NCBI RefSeq assembly: GCF_002573715.1
Contig: NZ_PDHM01000017.1
Coordinates: 481,489-545,488, forward strand
Length of the DNA stretch: 64,000 bases
Reading direction: 5' to 3'
Origin: Paenibacillus sp. EZ-K15
GTDB lineage: Bacteria > Bacillota > Bacilli > Paenibacillales > Paenibacillaceae
Part shown: positions 1-8,941 of the stretch, one piece after another
How positions within the stretch are numbered: position 1 is the first letter of the stretch
Layout of the letters: every line of letters starts with the position of its first letter
Notes under the pieces: model-generated
Database searches by the model: none
The model's input: only the letters and a program-made list of their open reading frames with translations
What the model was told of the DNA's origin: nothing
Position numbers and translations under genes: made by a program

Positions 1-275
1 CGCTTGCGACGTCTCTGTTCGTCAATACAAACATAGATCAAGATGCGGATGATCCAGGCTTTGAATGCTCTCCCTTCCTTTAACGTTGAACGCTTGACCC
101 ATGCTCTACACGTCATCTCCTGCACCGCTTCCAGAGCATCATATCGGTTGCGCAAATAACTGTAAGCAATATGGATCAGTGTGTCCTTGTGTTCCATAAT
201 AGCCTGGTAAAAATCTGTTTCTTCTTCCGTTGTTGTCAGTACCACCTTTTTCATCTCTGCTTGGGAGCCCATCAT
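1..275 (-). CDS. ECF-type RNA polymerase sigma factor, N-terminal part
   Basis: The gene runs off the left edge, and only about 91 N-terminal residues are visible. They contain a sigma-70 region 2 pattern: an AYSYLRNRYDALEAVQE-like segment (about residues 43-60) and the region 2.4 stretch FKAWIIRILIYVCIDEQRRR. ECF sigma factors of this group redirect RNA polymerase to envelope-stress or signalling promoters, usually under an anti-sigma factor encoded next to them; that partner would lie outside the window. The start is the first of two adjacent ATGs, preceded by AGGAGAGGAG at a suitable distance. The promoter specificity cannot be told from this piece. Confidence 0.85.
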   Translation of the reverse strand, partial: MMGSQAEMKKVVLTTTEEETDFYQAIMEHKDTLIHIAYSYLRNRYDALEAVQEMTCRAWVKRSTLKEGRAFKAWIIRILIYVCIDEQRRRK

Positions 276-376
276 GATCTCCTCTCCTTCTCTCTCTCTA
301 TATGATGCTCTATGGGTTAAGACGGACGAACTCCCCAAACGGTTTTAATTTATCTCAATCCCATGTGCAGTAAACA

Positions 377-420
377 AAATAAACCGAAGCTCTCCTCAAG
401 AAGAACTCCGGTTTGTTTAT
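377..420 (-). terminator. Rho-independent terminator after cysI
   Basis: An imperfect inverted repeat (AAACCGGAG pairing with CTTCGGTTT, with G-U pairs) is followed on the minus strand by a T-rich run. It lies 13 bases past the cysI stop. Confidence 0.6.
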
Positions 421-432
421 AATTGAGTATCA

Positions 433-2151
433 TTATGCGTGAAATTGTTGCCCGTCTAATACTTCCTTCACGTAACCGGCGCGAATAACAAAGTCACCGA
501 AATGCTCGCCTTGCTCGCGTTCTTGTGCATATTGCTTCATGATGGGACGAAGGGAATCCAAAATCTCGGCCTCACCGATGTTTTCCTTATAAAGCTTGTT
601 CAGTCGGTGTCCGGAGAAACCTCCACCCAGGTATATGTTATATTTGCCAGGCGCCTTTCCGATAAATGCGATTTCGGCCAGCATCGGTCTGGCACATCCA
701 TTCGGGCAGCCGGTCATTCGAATAACGATATCCTCTTCGCGAAGTCCGTTCTCTTCCAGAATGACATCGATTTTATCCAATAATGTCGGCAAATAGCGCT
801 CGGATTCTGCCATCGCCAATCCACATGTTGGTAGGGCTACACATGCCATGGAATTTCGTCTCAGGGCAGAATAATGATAACCGTCCGTTAGTCCGTAACG
901 CTTGATGAGTTCTTCAATCTTTTTCTTCTTGTGGCTGCTGATATTGGCAACGATCAGATTCTGATTGGCCGTCAGACGAAAATCTCCATTATGGATTTGA
1001 GCGATTTCACGCAGACCTGTCATCAGCAGGTAATCGGCTTCGTCTTTCACACGTCCGTTTTGGATGAATAATGTAAAATGCCATTTGCCATTGCTGCCTT
1101 TAACCCAGCCGTAGCGATCACCATTATGATCAAAATGAAACGGTTTTGCCTCCTCCAGCTTCCAACCCAGACGGCTTGTGAGCTCGTTGACAAACCAATC
1201 GATTCCGCGATCATCAATCGTATATTTGAAACGAGCATGCTTGCGCACCGCACGGTCTCCGTAATCACGTTGGATCATCACCGTCTTCTCGGCCAAGTCA
1301 ACGATCTGCTCGGGTTTGCAGAAACCAATGACTTTTGCCACTTGAGGATAGGTTAACGGATCACCGTGTGTCATCCCCATGCCACCGCCTACCGAAACGT
1401 TAAAGCCTTTCAATTGTCCTTCCTCAATGATTGCAATGAGGCCAAGATCTTGGGAATACACATCAACATCATTGGAAGGCGGCACAGCCATCCCGATCTT
1501 GAATTTCCGCGGCAGGTACACCGGGCCATAAATCGGCTCCTGCTCCTCCTGCAGGCTGTCTACAATCTTCTCGCCGTCCAGCCAAATCTCATGATACGCA
1601 CGCGAGCGCGGATCGAGATGACTGCTAAGCATACGTGCCCATTCGTATACCTCCGAATGAATTTCGGATTGATAAGGGTTCGGATTGCACATCACGTTAC
1701 GGTTGACGTCACCGCAAGCAGCCAATGTACTAAGCATCGCTTCATTCACTTCTTGAATGGTGCTCTTCATATTCCACTTCAGTACGCCATGAAGCTGAAA
1801 AGATTGGCGAGTGGTCAAGCGAATCGTTCCGTTGGCATACTTTTGGGCTACACGGTCCATCATCAGCCATTGCTCCGGAGTTACGACACCGCCAGCGGCA
1901 CGAACACGCAGCATGAACTGGTAAGCAGGCTCAAGCTTTTGCTTGTGTCGTTCGTTACGCAAATCCCGGTCATCCTGCATATAACTGCCGTGAAATTTCA
2001 TCAGCCGGTTATCATCTTCGGGAATCGATGCCGTAATGCGATCCTCTAATGTCTCTACAAGACTGCCACGCAGATAGTTGCTTCGACGCTTGATGTCCTC
2101 AACATCACTATGTGGCGCACTATGGGGTGATACTAGATTATTATCAGACAT
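433..2151 (-). CDS. cysI: Assimilatory sulfite reductase, hemoprotein (beta) subunit
   Basis: This is a 572-residue siroheme and [4Fe-4S] protein that reduces sulfite to sulfide with six electrons from the CysJ flavoprotein, in the cytosolic cysteine biosynthesis pathway. The cluster and siroheme ligand motif is complete: C437-x5-C443 (CVALPTC) and C482-x3-C486 (CPNGC). An N-terminal ferredoxin-like repeat carries LTTRQSFQLHGV. The length matches B. subtilis CysI. The start ATG follows a run of purines. It lies 36 bases downstream of cysJ and is surely co-transcribed with it. Nothing looks damaged. Confidence 0.97.
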   Translation of the reverse strand: MSDNNLVSPHSAPHSDVEDIKRRSNYLRGSLVETLEDRITASIPEDDNRLMKFHGSYMQDDRDLRNERHKQKLEPAYQFMLRVRAAGGVVTPEQWLMMDRVAQKYANGTIRLTTRQSFQLHGVLKWNMKSTIQEVNEAMLSTLAACGDVNRNVMCNPNPYQSEIHSEVYEWARMLSSHLDPRSRAYHEIWLDGEKIVDSLQEEQEPIYGPVYLPRKFKIGMAVPPSNDVDVYSQDLGLIAIIEEGQLKGFNVSVGGGMGMTHGDPLTYPQVAKVIGFCKPEQIVDLAEKTVMIQRDYGDRAVRKHARFKYTIDDRGIDWFVNELTSRLGWKLEEAKPFHFDHNGDRYGWVKGSNGKWHFTLFIQNGRVKDEADYLLMTGLREIAQIHNGDFRLTANQNLIVANISSHKKKKIEELIKRYGLTDGYHYSALRRNSMACVALPTCGLAMAESERYLPTLLDKIDVILEENGLREEDIVIRMTGCPNGCARPMLAEIAFIGKAPGKYNIYLGGGFSGHRLNKLYKENIGEAEILDSLRPIMKQYAQEREQGEHFGDFVIRAGYVKEVLDGQQFHA

Positions 2152-2187
2152 GTTCCTTTTTCTCCTCTCGCAACCACAGGGATGATC

Positions 2188-4026
2188 TTAATACACATCC
2201 CGCTGATAACGTTTCTGTTGCTGCATGAGCGTCAGATATTCCGCAGCTTCTTCTGGACTCATCCCGCCTTCTTGCTCGAGAATAGACCCCAGGGCGGAAT
2301 GCACGTCATGAGCCATCTTCTTCTCATCGCCGCAAACATAGACGCAGGCTCCTTCTTGGAGCCACTGATATAGCTCCTTGCTCTTCTCCAGCATGCGGTG
2401 CTGTACGTACACTTTTTGGTCCGTATCCCGAGAGAAAGCAACATCCATTCTCGTCAGTACTCCATCCTTCAACCAACGCTGCCATTCAATCTGATAGAGG
2501 AAGTCCGTTGAGAAATGCTGATCTCCGTAGAACAACCATGATTTCCCTTCTGCTCCCATCTCTTCCCGCTCCCCCAGAAATGCTCTGAAAGGCGCCACGC
2601 CTGTACCAGGTCCGATCATAATGATCGGAGTGTCTGGATTCTCAGGCAGCTTAAAGTTCGGGTTATGCTGAATGTATACCGGCAGCGAGTCGCCAGCTTC
2701 CAGACGCTCTGCCAATTGTACGGAACATACGCCGTAGCGATGGCGGCCATGTGCTTCATAACGGACTGTTCGAACGGTAACATGAACTTCATCGGGAAAC
2801 GCTTTGGAGCTGCTAGCGATAGAGTAAAGGCGGGCCGGAATCTTGCGTAGTATGGATACAAAATCGCTTGCCGCCACTTGCTGCAGACCATAATCCTGTA
2901 CCAGATCGAGTAAATCCCGTTCCTCAATATAGGTGCGCAATTCCTGCTCATGACCTGTCTTCAGTAACGTTTGAAGTCCTGTATTCCCTGAAATCTTAAC
3001 CACTTGTTCGATCAGAGGTTTCGTGAGAACCGTAATTTCATAGTGACGGAGCAAGGCATCTCGAAGTGCTCGCGCTTCACCATGTTTATTAATGACAACC
3101 ACTTCATCAGCATTCCATCCCATAGCAGCGATGAGATCATCCACCAGCTGCGGGTGATTTTCCGGATAGATTCCTAAGCTGTCACCCGGCTCATACTGCA
3201 AATTTGAACCTTCAAGAGAAATTTCGATATGACGAGTTTCACGGTCTGATCCTCTTCCGTTCAAATTCAAATTTTCGAGGATTTCCGCTTGAAATGGATG
3301 GCTTCTCGAAAATTCCGATTCCGTACTATCGCTCAGGGCTACCGCACTCACATTTTCAACAACGGTTGATCCCGCTCCAGCCTCGTTCAACGATAGCAGA
3401 ACCTGATTCATCCATTCTGCAGCCGACTCATCAAAGTCCACATCGCAATCTACTCTTGGTGTCAGCCGCTTGCCGCCCAATTCCTCGAGCCGCTTGTCGA
3501 AATCTTTACCCGTTTGGCAGAAAAATTCATACGAGGTATCCCCCAGCGCCAGTACGGAATATTGAAGATGGTCAACCTGAGGTGCCCGCTTGCTATGCAG
3601 AAATTCATAGAATGGGATTGCATTATCCGGCGGTTCGCCCTCTCCATGCGTACTGACGATAATCAGGAGATTCTGTAACTTCTTCAGGTTGTTCGGTTTA
3701 AAATCGCTCATAGAAGACATCGTAACCTGCAGGCCAACTTCTTCCAGCTTCTTCGATAACTTTTTCGATAATCCATGACCATTGCCTGTCTGTGATCCGT
3801 ATAGGACGGTGACTTCTTTAGTAGCTGTTGCCACCGGCGTTGATACAGCGGCTAACGTGTTCGCTTGTGGTGCTGCCGCAACTGCTGCTGCGGCTGCCGT
3901 TCCCTGTAATGCAGCGATAAATCCGCTGAGCCAGGTCCGCTGGGATTCTGTCAGTGTGGGCAGTAGGCGGTTCAGCAGCTCCACCTGTTCCTGATTAAAA
4001 GGACTGTTCATTACTTGAAGTTCCAA
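2188..4026 (-). CDS. cysJ: Assimilatory sulfite reductase, flavoprotein (alpha) subunit
   Basis: This NADPH-dependent diflavin reductase passes electrons to CysI. Domains in order are an N-terminal Ala-rich linker, a flavodoxin FMN domain (VLYGSQTGNGHGLS, about residue 75), a connecting and FAD domain (RLYSIASSS), and a C-terminal NADPH domain (MIGPGTGVAPFRAFL, with the terminal RYQRDVY). I chose the TTG at 4026 because AGAGGTGG lies six bases upstream and the protein then begins with ELQVMNSPFNQEQ, much like the B. subtilis protein. An ATG at 4011 and a longer frame to 4053 are the alternatives. It is the first gene of the cysJ-cysI operon. Confidence 0.95.
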   Translation of the reverse strand: MELQVMNSPFNQEQVELLNRLLPTLTESQRTWLSGFIAALQGTAAAAAVAAAPQANTLAAVSTPVATATKEVTVLYGSQTGNGHGLSKKLSKKLEEVGLQVTMSSMSDFKPNNLKKLQNLLIIVSTHGEGEPPDNAIPFYEFLHSKRAPQVDHLQYSVLALGDTSYEFFCQTGKDFDKRLEELGGKRLTPRVDCDVDFDESAAEWMNQVLLSLNEAGAGSTVVENVSAVALSDSTESEFSRSHPFQAEILENLNLNGRGSDRETRHIEISLEGSNLQYEPGDSLGIYPENHPQLVDDLIAAMGWNADEVVVINKHGEARALRDALLRHYEITVLTKPLIEQVVKISGNTGLQTLLKTGHEQELRTYIEERDLLDLVQDYGLQQVAASDFVSILRKIPARLYSIASSSKAFPDEVHVTVRTVRYEAHGRHRYGVCSVQLAERLEAGDSLPVYIQHNPNFKLPENPDTPIIMIGPGTGVAPFRAFLGEREEMGAEGKSWLFYGDQHFSTDFLYQIEWQRWLKDGVLTRMDVAFSRDTDQKVYVQHRMLEKSKELYQWLQEGACVYVCGDEKKMAHDVHSALGSILEQEGGMSPEEAAEYLTLMQQQKRYQRDVY

Positions 4027-4099
4027 CAATATCCACCTCTCAAAAGCGCACATTATTAATTCCTACTATTACGATACAATTAATTTTATTTCTCCTTTG

Positions 4100-4129
4100 A
4101 ACCTATCACAGCTTACCTGGACCGGTCAA
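4100..4129 (-). promoter_or_regulatory. Candidate promoter of cysJI
   Basis: On the minus strand, TTGACC is followed 18 bases later by TAGGTT, a plausible but imperfect sigma-A pair about 75 bases upstream of the cysJ start. I did not find a convincing operator for a known sulfur regulator. Confidence 0.3.
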
Positions 4130-4271
4130 TTACAATGTTCTTATAGCATTTATCAGTTTTACTAATAAATCGGATTTTCCGAGTATAACTATAAGTGAAA
4201 CTCCACCTGCTTTAGAGAATATCGATATCCCCGAATGGTAATGATACCAATGATAAGGAGGAAGATATCGG

Positions 4272-4889
4272 ATGCAAAATCAAGATTGTAATTTTACGCC
4301 GCTGAAAAACAAATTAAAGGAACAGCTCTTAGATATCACGAGACAATTACAGCATATTATCGTCAATTTGGACCAGGATAGTTCATGTCTGCTGGGTGAG
4401 TTAGACCTTGTCAGAACTAAATTTTTAGAAGCTGAATCGATTTCATCAACGTATTATCTCAATTGTTTTCTCTTCCCCTTCACAAGCAAATACCAAGAAA
4501 TCGCGAAATCCATATATCATCTCAGTCAAAAAAAACTAGGTGCGCTCATTGTGATTCAACGGGAAGATGGCCTGGATTCGTTAATAACGCCAGGGATTCC
4601 CTTGTCTGCAGAAATCACAAGTCCCTTGCTTGAATCCATATTTGTTCCCGGCAGCCCGCTGCACGATGGGGCTGTGCTCGTACGTAAAGAGATGATTATT
4701 TCCGCTGCGAACGTGTTGCCTTTAACAGCCAAAACCTATGGTGATCGTAAGCTCGGAACACGTCACCGTGCAGCCATTGGCCTGTCCGAAATCAGCGATG
4801 CCTTGGTACTCGTTGTATCAGAGGAGACGGGCAAAACCTCCTTCTGCATGAAAGGAACGCTTTACCCCTTGTCCATTAGCAGCCCCTAA
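4272..4889 (+). CDS. cdaS: Sporulation-type diadenylate cyclase CdaS
   Basis: This 205-residue protein makes cyclic di-AMP from two ATP molecules. An N-terminal helical region (about 1-60, the YojJ-type autoinhibitory helices) precedes the DAC domain. The catalytic motifs are present: DGA at residues 132-134 and GTRHR at 162-166. There is no transmembrane segment, so it is the soluble CdaS type rather than CdaA. AAGGAGG upstream supports the ATG at 4272. In B. subtilis cdaS (yojJ) is expressed in the forespore and lies close to yojF and yojG. Here the same three families are neighbours again. I could not pick out a convincing sigma-G promoter. Confidence 0.94.
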   Translation: MQNQDCNFTPLKNKLKEQLLDITRQLQHIIVNLDQDSSCLLGELDLVRTKFLEAESISSTYYLNCFLFPFTSKYQEIAKSIYHLSQKKLGALIVIQREDGLDSLITPGIPLSAEITSPLLESIFVPGSPLHDGAVLVRKEMIISAANVLPLTAKTYGDRKLGTRHRAAIGLSEISDALVLVVSEETGKTSFCMKGTLYPLSISSP

Positions 4890-4894
4890 TTAGT

Positions 4895-5034
4895 CAGCAT
4901 ATGGATCTCGGCGGGGCCGGAATCGCTGCATCCTTCATCATGCAAGACTTAATCGATAATTACCGTATTGATGTCCATCCGATTTGTTCTAAGGAGGCGG
5001 CACGCCGATTCATTCTCTCCGCAATGCATTAGAC
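4895..5034 (+). pseudogene. Remnant of a dihydrofolate reductase-like (RibD C-terminal) protein
   Basis: Immediately after cdaS one frame reads MDLGGAGIAASFIMQDLID followed by a YRIDVHPI-like end. A second frame from 4993 continues with GGGTPIHSLRNALD. Joined by a frameshift near 4985-4993, these resemble the C-terminal third of small DHFR/RibD-like reductases (...LIDEYRI..HPI.LGGGTPLF...). The N-terminal two thirds are missing. It is read as a decayed gene fragment, not an expressed protein. The assignment rests on motif recognition only. Confidence 0.5.
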
Positions 5035-5044
5035 CAAACCATGC

Positions 5045-5083
5045 AAAAAAGAGCCGCAGATGCTAATTCTGCGGCTCTTTTTA
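5045..5083. terminator. Bidirectional terminator between cdaS and bshB2
   Basis: A perfect 13-bp stem (AAAGAGCCGCAGA pairing with TCTGCGGCTCTTT) has an A-run on the left and a T-run on the right. It can end both the rightward cdaS transcript and the leftward bshB2 operon. Confidence 0.9.
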
Positions 5084-5106
5084 TGGGTCCATCCCATGAT
5101 GGGGAT

Positions 5107-5763
5107 TTATTCAAATGTATAGGTCCAGAAACGTTCCGTCCCGAAGCGCTGCTCCACTTCCTTGGCCTTCATCTGTTTCTTGCCCAGCAGCTCCGCTGCT
5201 TGGAATTGAGAGCGATGGGCTTGAATGGAGTTCAGCTTCTGTACCATAAACATGGATACATCTTGATAAACATCCGGTTTACCCAATTCTTGCTCACAAT
5301 TGTTGGAGAATGCCAGACATTGAACGACTGGTCTATCCCCGGCCGGCATCCGCAGAATCGTGCGGATTACAGCCGCGCCCGTTGCGTCATGGTCAGGGTG
5401 AACGCTGTATCCAGGGTAGAACGTGAACACCAGCGATGGCTTTATCTCCTGAAGCAGAGAAGCAATCGCGCTATCCAGCTTATTTTGATCCTCGAATTCA
5501 ATCGTTTTATCATGGAAACCAAGCAATCTCAAATCCTGTATGCCTATCGCTTTGCAGGATTCTTCCAGCTCTGCTTTGCGAATGGTTGGAAGCGTGATAC
5601 GGTTCGCAAACGGGGGAATGCCCATATTGCGGCCCATCTCCCCAAGCGTTAGGCAAGCATAGGTAACATGAGCGCCTTCCATAATATATTTAGCCAACGT
5701 TCCGGATAAACCAAATGCTTCATCATCCGGGTGCGGCAATATGACCAGTATGTTTTGCTCCAT
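5107..5763 (-). CDS. bshB2: Bacillithiol biosynthesis deacetylase BshB2 (YojG family)
   Basis: A 218-residue PIG-L/LmbE-type zinc deacetylase that removes acetyl from GlcNAc-malate during bacillithiol synthesis in the cytosol. The HPDDE motif (residues 11-15) and a later HPDHD-type motif (near residue 120) are the metal-site signatures. The length matches B. subtilis YojG. ATG at 5763 follows an AGGAG-GAGG purine run; a TTG lies just before it. The gene sits 22 bases after yojF, as in B. subtilis, so the two are one transcript. Confidence 0.92.
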   Translation of the reverse strand: MEQNILVILPHPDDEAFGLSGTLAKYIMEGAHVTYACLTLGEMGRNMGIPPFANRITLPTIRKAELEESCKAIGIQDLRLLGFHDKTIEFEDQNKLDSAIASLLQEIKPSLVFTFYPGYSVHPDHDATGAAVIRTILRMPAGDRPVVQCLAFSNNCEQELGKPDVYQDVSMFMVQKLNSIQAHRSQFQAAELLGKKQMKAKEVEQRFGTERFWTYTFE

Positions 5764-5785
5764 CAATCCTCGTCTCCTCTCTCTA

Positions 5786-6130
5786 TTAAAAAGGCTCCCG
5801 GCTCAGCTGCAAAGCGACAACCAGTTTGCCCTGACTGTCATGACCTGCCATGATCAGCCGATCGGTATCCGTCTGTTCGAAATGGGTGAGTCCTTCCGTA
5901 TATACCCAGCCCTGACTCATTTTCAATCCAACCCGATAGGGTCCATTGCCGGATATCGAACCGTGGCTGTAACGAATGGTTGCATTCGTAATAAAGTTAG
6001 CCGCGGGGTGCTTCGTGCTGTCATAATGAGCAGCATAAGCGCCTGTTGTCATCTCAAGGTGAATATATAAATCCTGGTCCTTCAATTTATCAATCATTTG
6101 TTGTACTTCGGTTTGATTTATGAGTTCCAT
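5786..6130 (-). CDS. yojF: YojF family protein (DUF1806)
   Basis: This is a 114-residue single-domain protein of the YojF family, whose biochemical role is unknown. The family is almost always encoded directly upstream of bshB2, as here, which suggests a part in bacillithiol metabolism. The ATG at 6130 has GGAGGG five bases upstream. A TTG at 6142 is possible but would overlap the ribosome binding site. No signal peptide or membrane segment is seen. Confidence 0.85.
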   Translation of the reverse strand: MELINQTEVQQMIDKLKDQDLYIHLEMTTGAYAAHYDSTKHPAANFITNATIRYSHGSISGNGPYRVGLKMSQGWVYTEGLTHFEQTDTDRLIMAGHDSQGKLVVALQLSREPF

Positions 6131-6232
6131 AATTCCCTCCAATATAAAGAATCACAACATGTAAGCAGTCGATATGATAATTCTATCATAATTATAGAGC
6201 AGGACGAAAATATATAAACGAAGACGTTTGAT

Positions 6233-6724
6233 TTATCTCCCAATAAAAAGAGATGCGTATTCCGGCTGTGCTGCATATACGCTAAGATCGTGCTCTGAAA
6301 TAACCTTATAACCTTCCCTGCGCAGCAGAGCCGTAGTTACGCCACAACCGGCTATCTTCTCATTGGCAAATTCTCCATTATAAATCATGGCACTGCCGCA
6401 GGAAGGACTGCTCTCTTTCAGGACGATCAGCAATGCTCCGAGCTCTTGCGCCACTCGAAGCGCTTGGTAGGCACCTTTTATATACATCTCGGTCACGTCT
6501 TTCCCGGACAATTCAACCACTCTAGCATTCCCTGCCAGTACGTCGTCACCGTTTCCTCCAACGATCTCCGCAGGCTCCCGTGGAGTTGAGAATCCGCCAA
6601 GAAGTTCGGGACATACGGTCACAGCTTTCTTCGATTTGACCAGCTGTTGAATGTTCGCATCCAAACTGTCCGTAGCGTTATAACGAACCTGCAAACCGGC
6701 TAAACACGAGCTTACAACAATCAC
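6233..6724 (-). CDS. DUF523 family protein
   Basis: About 163 residues with the family's three signatures: SSCLAGLQVRY near the N terminus, VCPELLGG in the middle and LKESSPSCG further on. The conserved cysteines suggest a metal or Fe-S site, but no reaction is established. I prefer the GTG at 6724, since GAGGTG lies six bases upstream and the protein then starts with VIVVSSCLAG as in relatives. A frame to 6766 is open but adds a non-conserved tail. It is a single gene. Confidence 0.88.
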   Translation of the reverse strand: MIVVSSCLAGLQVRYNATDSLDANIQQLVKSKKAVTVCPELLGGFSTPREPAEIVGGNGDDVLAGNARVVELSGKDVTEMYIKGAYQALRVAQELGALLIVLKESSPSCGSAMIYNGEFANEKIAGCGVTTALLRREGYKVISEHDLSVYAAQPEYASLFIGR

Positions 6725-6855
6725 AGGTGACACCTCAAATCTCTCGTTCTTACTTACATAAAACAATACTGCCTATAACATTCGCCCTCATTTAAGTATA
6801 GGAATCACAACTCAAATGTCAACGAATGCATAGGGCACTCATCATACCCATCAAT

Positions 6856-7671
6856 TTAACGTAACATGGGAGCAACCCTTTTAAGGAAGTGATTCATTAA
6901 TAATGGCAAAGAAATCAAAATCGGCGGATCATCCAGCCGGGGAACATGCAAAGTTACATGAAGATGCGGGGTCTTAGAGTTTGGGGTAACGATAATGGGT
7001 TCCTTCGAACGGGTGCGGAGCGTAGTAGACTTGGGAAGCAAAAAATCGACCGCCTGCATGCCCCATGGAACCGAAGTAGCCATCAGATAATATGTACCAG
7101 GTCTGACGTCGCCGAACCGAAACGAGCCGACGGAAGATAACAAAGTTCCGTATAACGGTAAACCTTCGGGAATCGGCTTGGCGAACAGCCCGATCAAGAT
7201 GACACCCTGAAATGGAGCCGTTGCCTCTACTGTGCCCTCAACTGTCAGATTGGAATTCACAACTGGTATGGAGTCACGCCAGCTGTTCAGTTTCTGCAGG
7301 GATAACAGATGCTCGTCCGCCTCTTCCCTCGAGTTTCGAAACTGGGAAGGGGTCACTCCTACTCTTTCCGTAAAGCGTGTTGTAAATGTACCCAGACTCT
7401 GCTGACCAATCTCCATGGCGACATCCCGGATACTCAGATGTGTATGTAATAGCAAGTCCTTCGCCTTCTCCAAACGAAGCGAGGACACATAATATAATGG
7501 AGGCAGTCCAATTCGATCCTTAAATATACGCGAAAAATGATATGGGCTGTATCCTATGTAATCCGCCAGTGTCGATAACGGAAGAGGCTCATATATATTA
7601 TTGTGAATATACGCGATTACCTCATCGATTTCAGCATATCGATCAGTCATCAGGTCTGCACCATCCTTCAT
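6856..7671 (-). CDS. AraC family transcriptional regulator (HTH at N terminus)
   Basis: About 271 residues. Two AraC-type helix-turn-helix motifs lie near the N terminus (LSTLADYIGYSPYHFSRIFK and the later IRDVAMEIGQQSLGTFTTRF), followed by about 150 residues of beta-rich sequence of unknown ligand. The reversed order (DNA-binding domain first) is seen in Rob- and SoxS-like regulators with a C-terminal effector domain. The start is uncertain: ATG at 7671 has no strong ribosome site, ATG at 7650 is an option, and a TATAAA box near 7725 argues against earlier starts. The target is not evident. Confidence 0.82.
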   Translation of the reverse strand: MKDGADLMTDRYAEIDEVIAYIHNNIYEPLPLSTLADYIGYSPYHFSRIFKDRIGLPPLYYVSSLRLEKAKDLLLHTHLSIRDVAMEIGQQSLGTFTTRFTERVGVTPSQFRNSREEADEHLLSLQKLNSWRDSIPVVNSNLTVEGTVEATAPFQGVILIGLFAKPIPEGLPLYGTLLSSVGSFRFGDVRPGTYYLMATSVPWGMQAVDFLLPKSTTLRTRSKEPIIVTPNSKTPHLHVTLHVPRLDDPPILISLPLLMNHFLKRVAPMLR

Positions 7672-7800
7672 TCCGGATATTATGTCTAGGTCCAATCCAA
7701 CTCTCTCAAGGAACAATTGTTCGCATTTATACTATCATATCCATCTAAAAAATGGAAGCTTTTATATGTTAAAAATATCATCCTACAAGTATCATAATGC

Positions 7801-7832
7801 ACAAAAAAAGCCGCGCTGCACGCGCGGCTTTC
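7801..7832 (-). terminator. Rho-independent terminator of the 10.9-7.8 kb operon
   Basis: An 8-bp GC-rich stem (AAGCCGCG pairing with CGCGGCTT) is followed on the minus strand by seven T residues, just after the oxidoreductase stop at 7839. Confidence 0.9.
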
Positions 7833-7838
7833 TTACCA

Positions 7839-8927
7839 TCAATCCAAGTCCGGAATATGAATCTCAACCTCTTTTTTGCTTTGGGAAGACCGCAAAATGC
7901 CGTCCAGAATCGCTTGATTCCGAAGCACCTGCTCGCCCGGGATCGGTGCCGGCTTGCCTTCGCGCACAGCGCTTACGAAATCCTTGATTTTCTCCTCAAA
8001 TACGTTAAGCTCATGGTGGACCAGCGGTATTGCGCTTTCGGTATGATGACCTTGGATATCATGGAACAAGGAGATCGATCCTACCTTCCCATCCCACACA
8101 CCGCTCCAAGGGCCTGAACCTGCCGGTGTAATCTTCATGCCCGCATCCGTTCCAAGGAACATGGTCGCCCCCAAGGTATCCATATGCATAGCCCACGAAG
8201 TTTTAAAGTTAAGCACAAGGTCTCCTTCGAATCGAATCATCGCTACGCCGAAATCCTCGACGTTAAACGCTCCGGATTCGGAGTGATATTTGGGATTCGT
8301 GCCAAAATAATTCGATGTATACGCGGAAACCGTCAACGGCTTAGGATATCCAAGTGCGTTCAGGGCCATGTCCAAGGAATAACAGCCAATGTCCGCCATG
8401 GCGCCTGCCCCTGAAATCTCCTGTCGGACAAACGTGCCACCCGGCATTCCACGGCGGCGACCGCCTCCGGTTTCCACATAATAGACTTTTCCAAGCTCGC
8501 CGTTTTGAATCAGATTCTTAATGATGCCCATGTTCGGATCATACCGCGGCTGGAAGCCTACATTGAGCATATTCCCGGTCTTCTTCGCGATCTGGACCAT
8601 CTCGATGGCTTCATCCAAAGTGACCGACATCGGTTTCTCGAGCATTACGTGTTTGCCCGCTGACAGCGCATCAATCGTGGTACTGTAATGAGCGACGTTT
8701 GGCGTACAGATGCTTACGCCATCCAGGTCAAGATCCAACAATCTGCGGTGATCATCAAATCCGATCGCCCCCTGAAGTCCCCAGCGCTCAATAAATTGAT
8801 CGGCTCTGCCGGGTAAAATATCAGCTACGGCAACAATCTGCACATCGTCAATTTGTTTATAATATTTTGCATGCTCCCCCGCAATGCCGCCGCTTCCAAT
8901 AATTCCTATTCGAATGGTTTTGCTCAT
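7839..8927 (-). CDS. Gfo/Idh/MocA family oxidoreductase
   Basis: A 362-residue NAD(P)-dependent sugar or inositol dehydrogenase-like protein. An N-terminal Rossmann fold carries GIIGSGGIAGEHAKYY. The family catalytic EKP motif is at HVMLEKPMSVT (about residue 98), followed by the C-terminal alpha/beta domain. It is the last gene of a three-gene operon, 14 bases after an AraC regulator and downstream of a second oxidoreductase of the same superfamily. The substrate is likely a sugar or cyclitol derivative but cannot be named. Confidence 0.9.
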   Translation of the reverse strand: MSKTIRIGIIGSGGIAGEHAKYYKQIDDVQIVAVADILPGRADQFIERWGLQGAIGFDDHRRLLDLDLDGVSICTPNVAHYSTTIDALSAGKHVMLEKPMSVTLDEAIEMVQIAKKTGNMLNVGFQPRYDPNMGIIKNLIQNGELGKVYYVETGGGRRRGMPGGTFVRQEISGAGAMADIGCYSLDMALNALGYPKPLTVSAYTSNYFGTNPKYHSESGAFNVEDFGVAMIRFEGDLVLNFKTSWAMHMDTLGATMFLGTDAGMKITPAGSGPWSGVWDGKVGSISLFHDIQGHHTESAIPLVHHELNVFEEKIKDFVSAVREGKPAPIPGEQVLRNQAILDGILRSSQSKKEVEIHIPDLD

Positions 8928-8941
8928 GGCTGATACTCCCC

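Noticed and set aside
1366..2049. Long open frame on the + strand opposite cysI
   Set aside because: It is the reverse-strand shadow of the strongly supported cysI gene and has no ribosome site.
4030..4095. Operator for a cysteine-metabolism repressor upstream of cysJ
   Set aside because: Only one half of an ATTCC/GGAAT palindrome is present.
4190..4271. Sigma-G promoter of cdaS
   Set aside because: Partial matches only; spacing and -10 sequence did not fit well enough to claim.
5041..5652. + strand frame opposite bshB2
   Set aside because: Shadow of the minus strand gene; its first part is the terminator hairpin.
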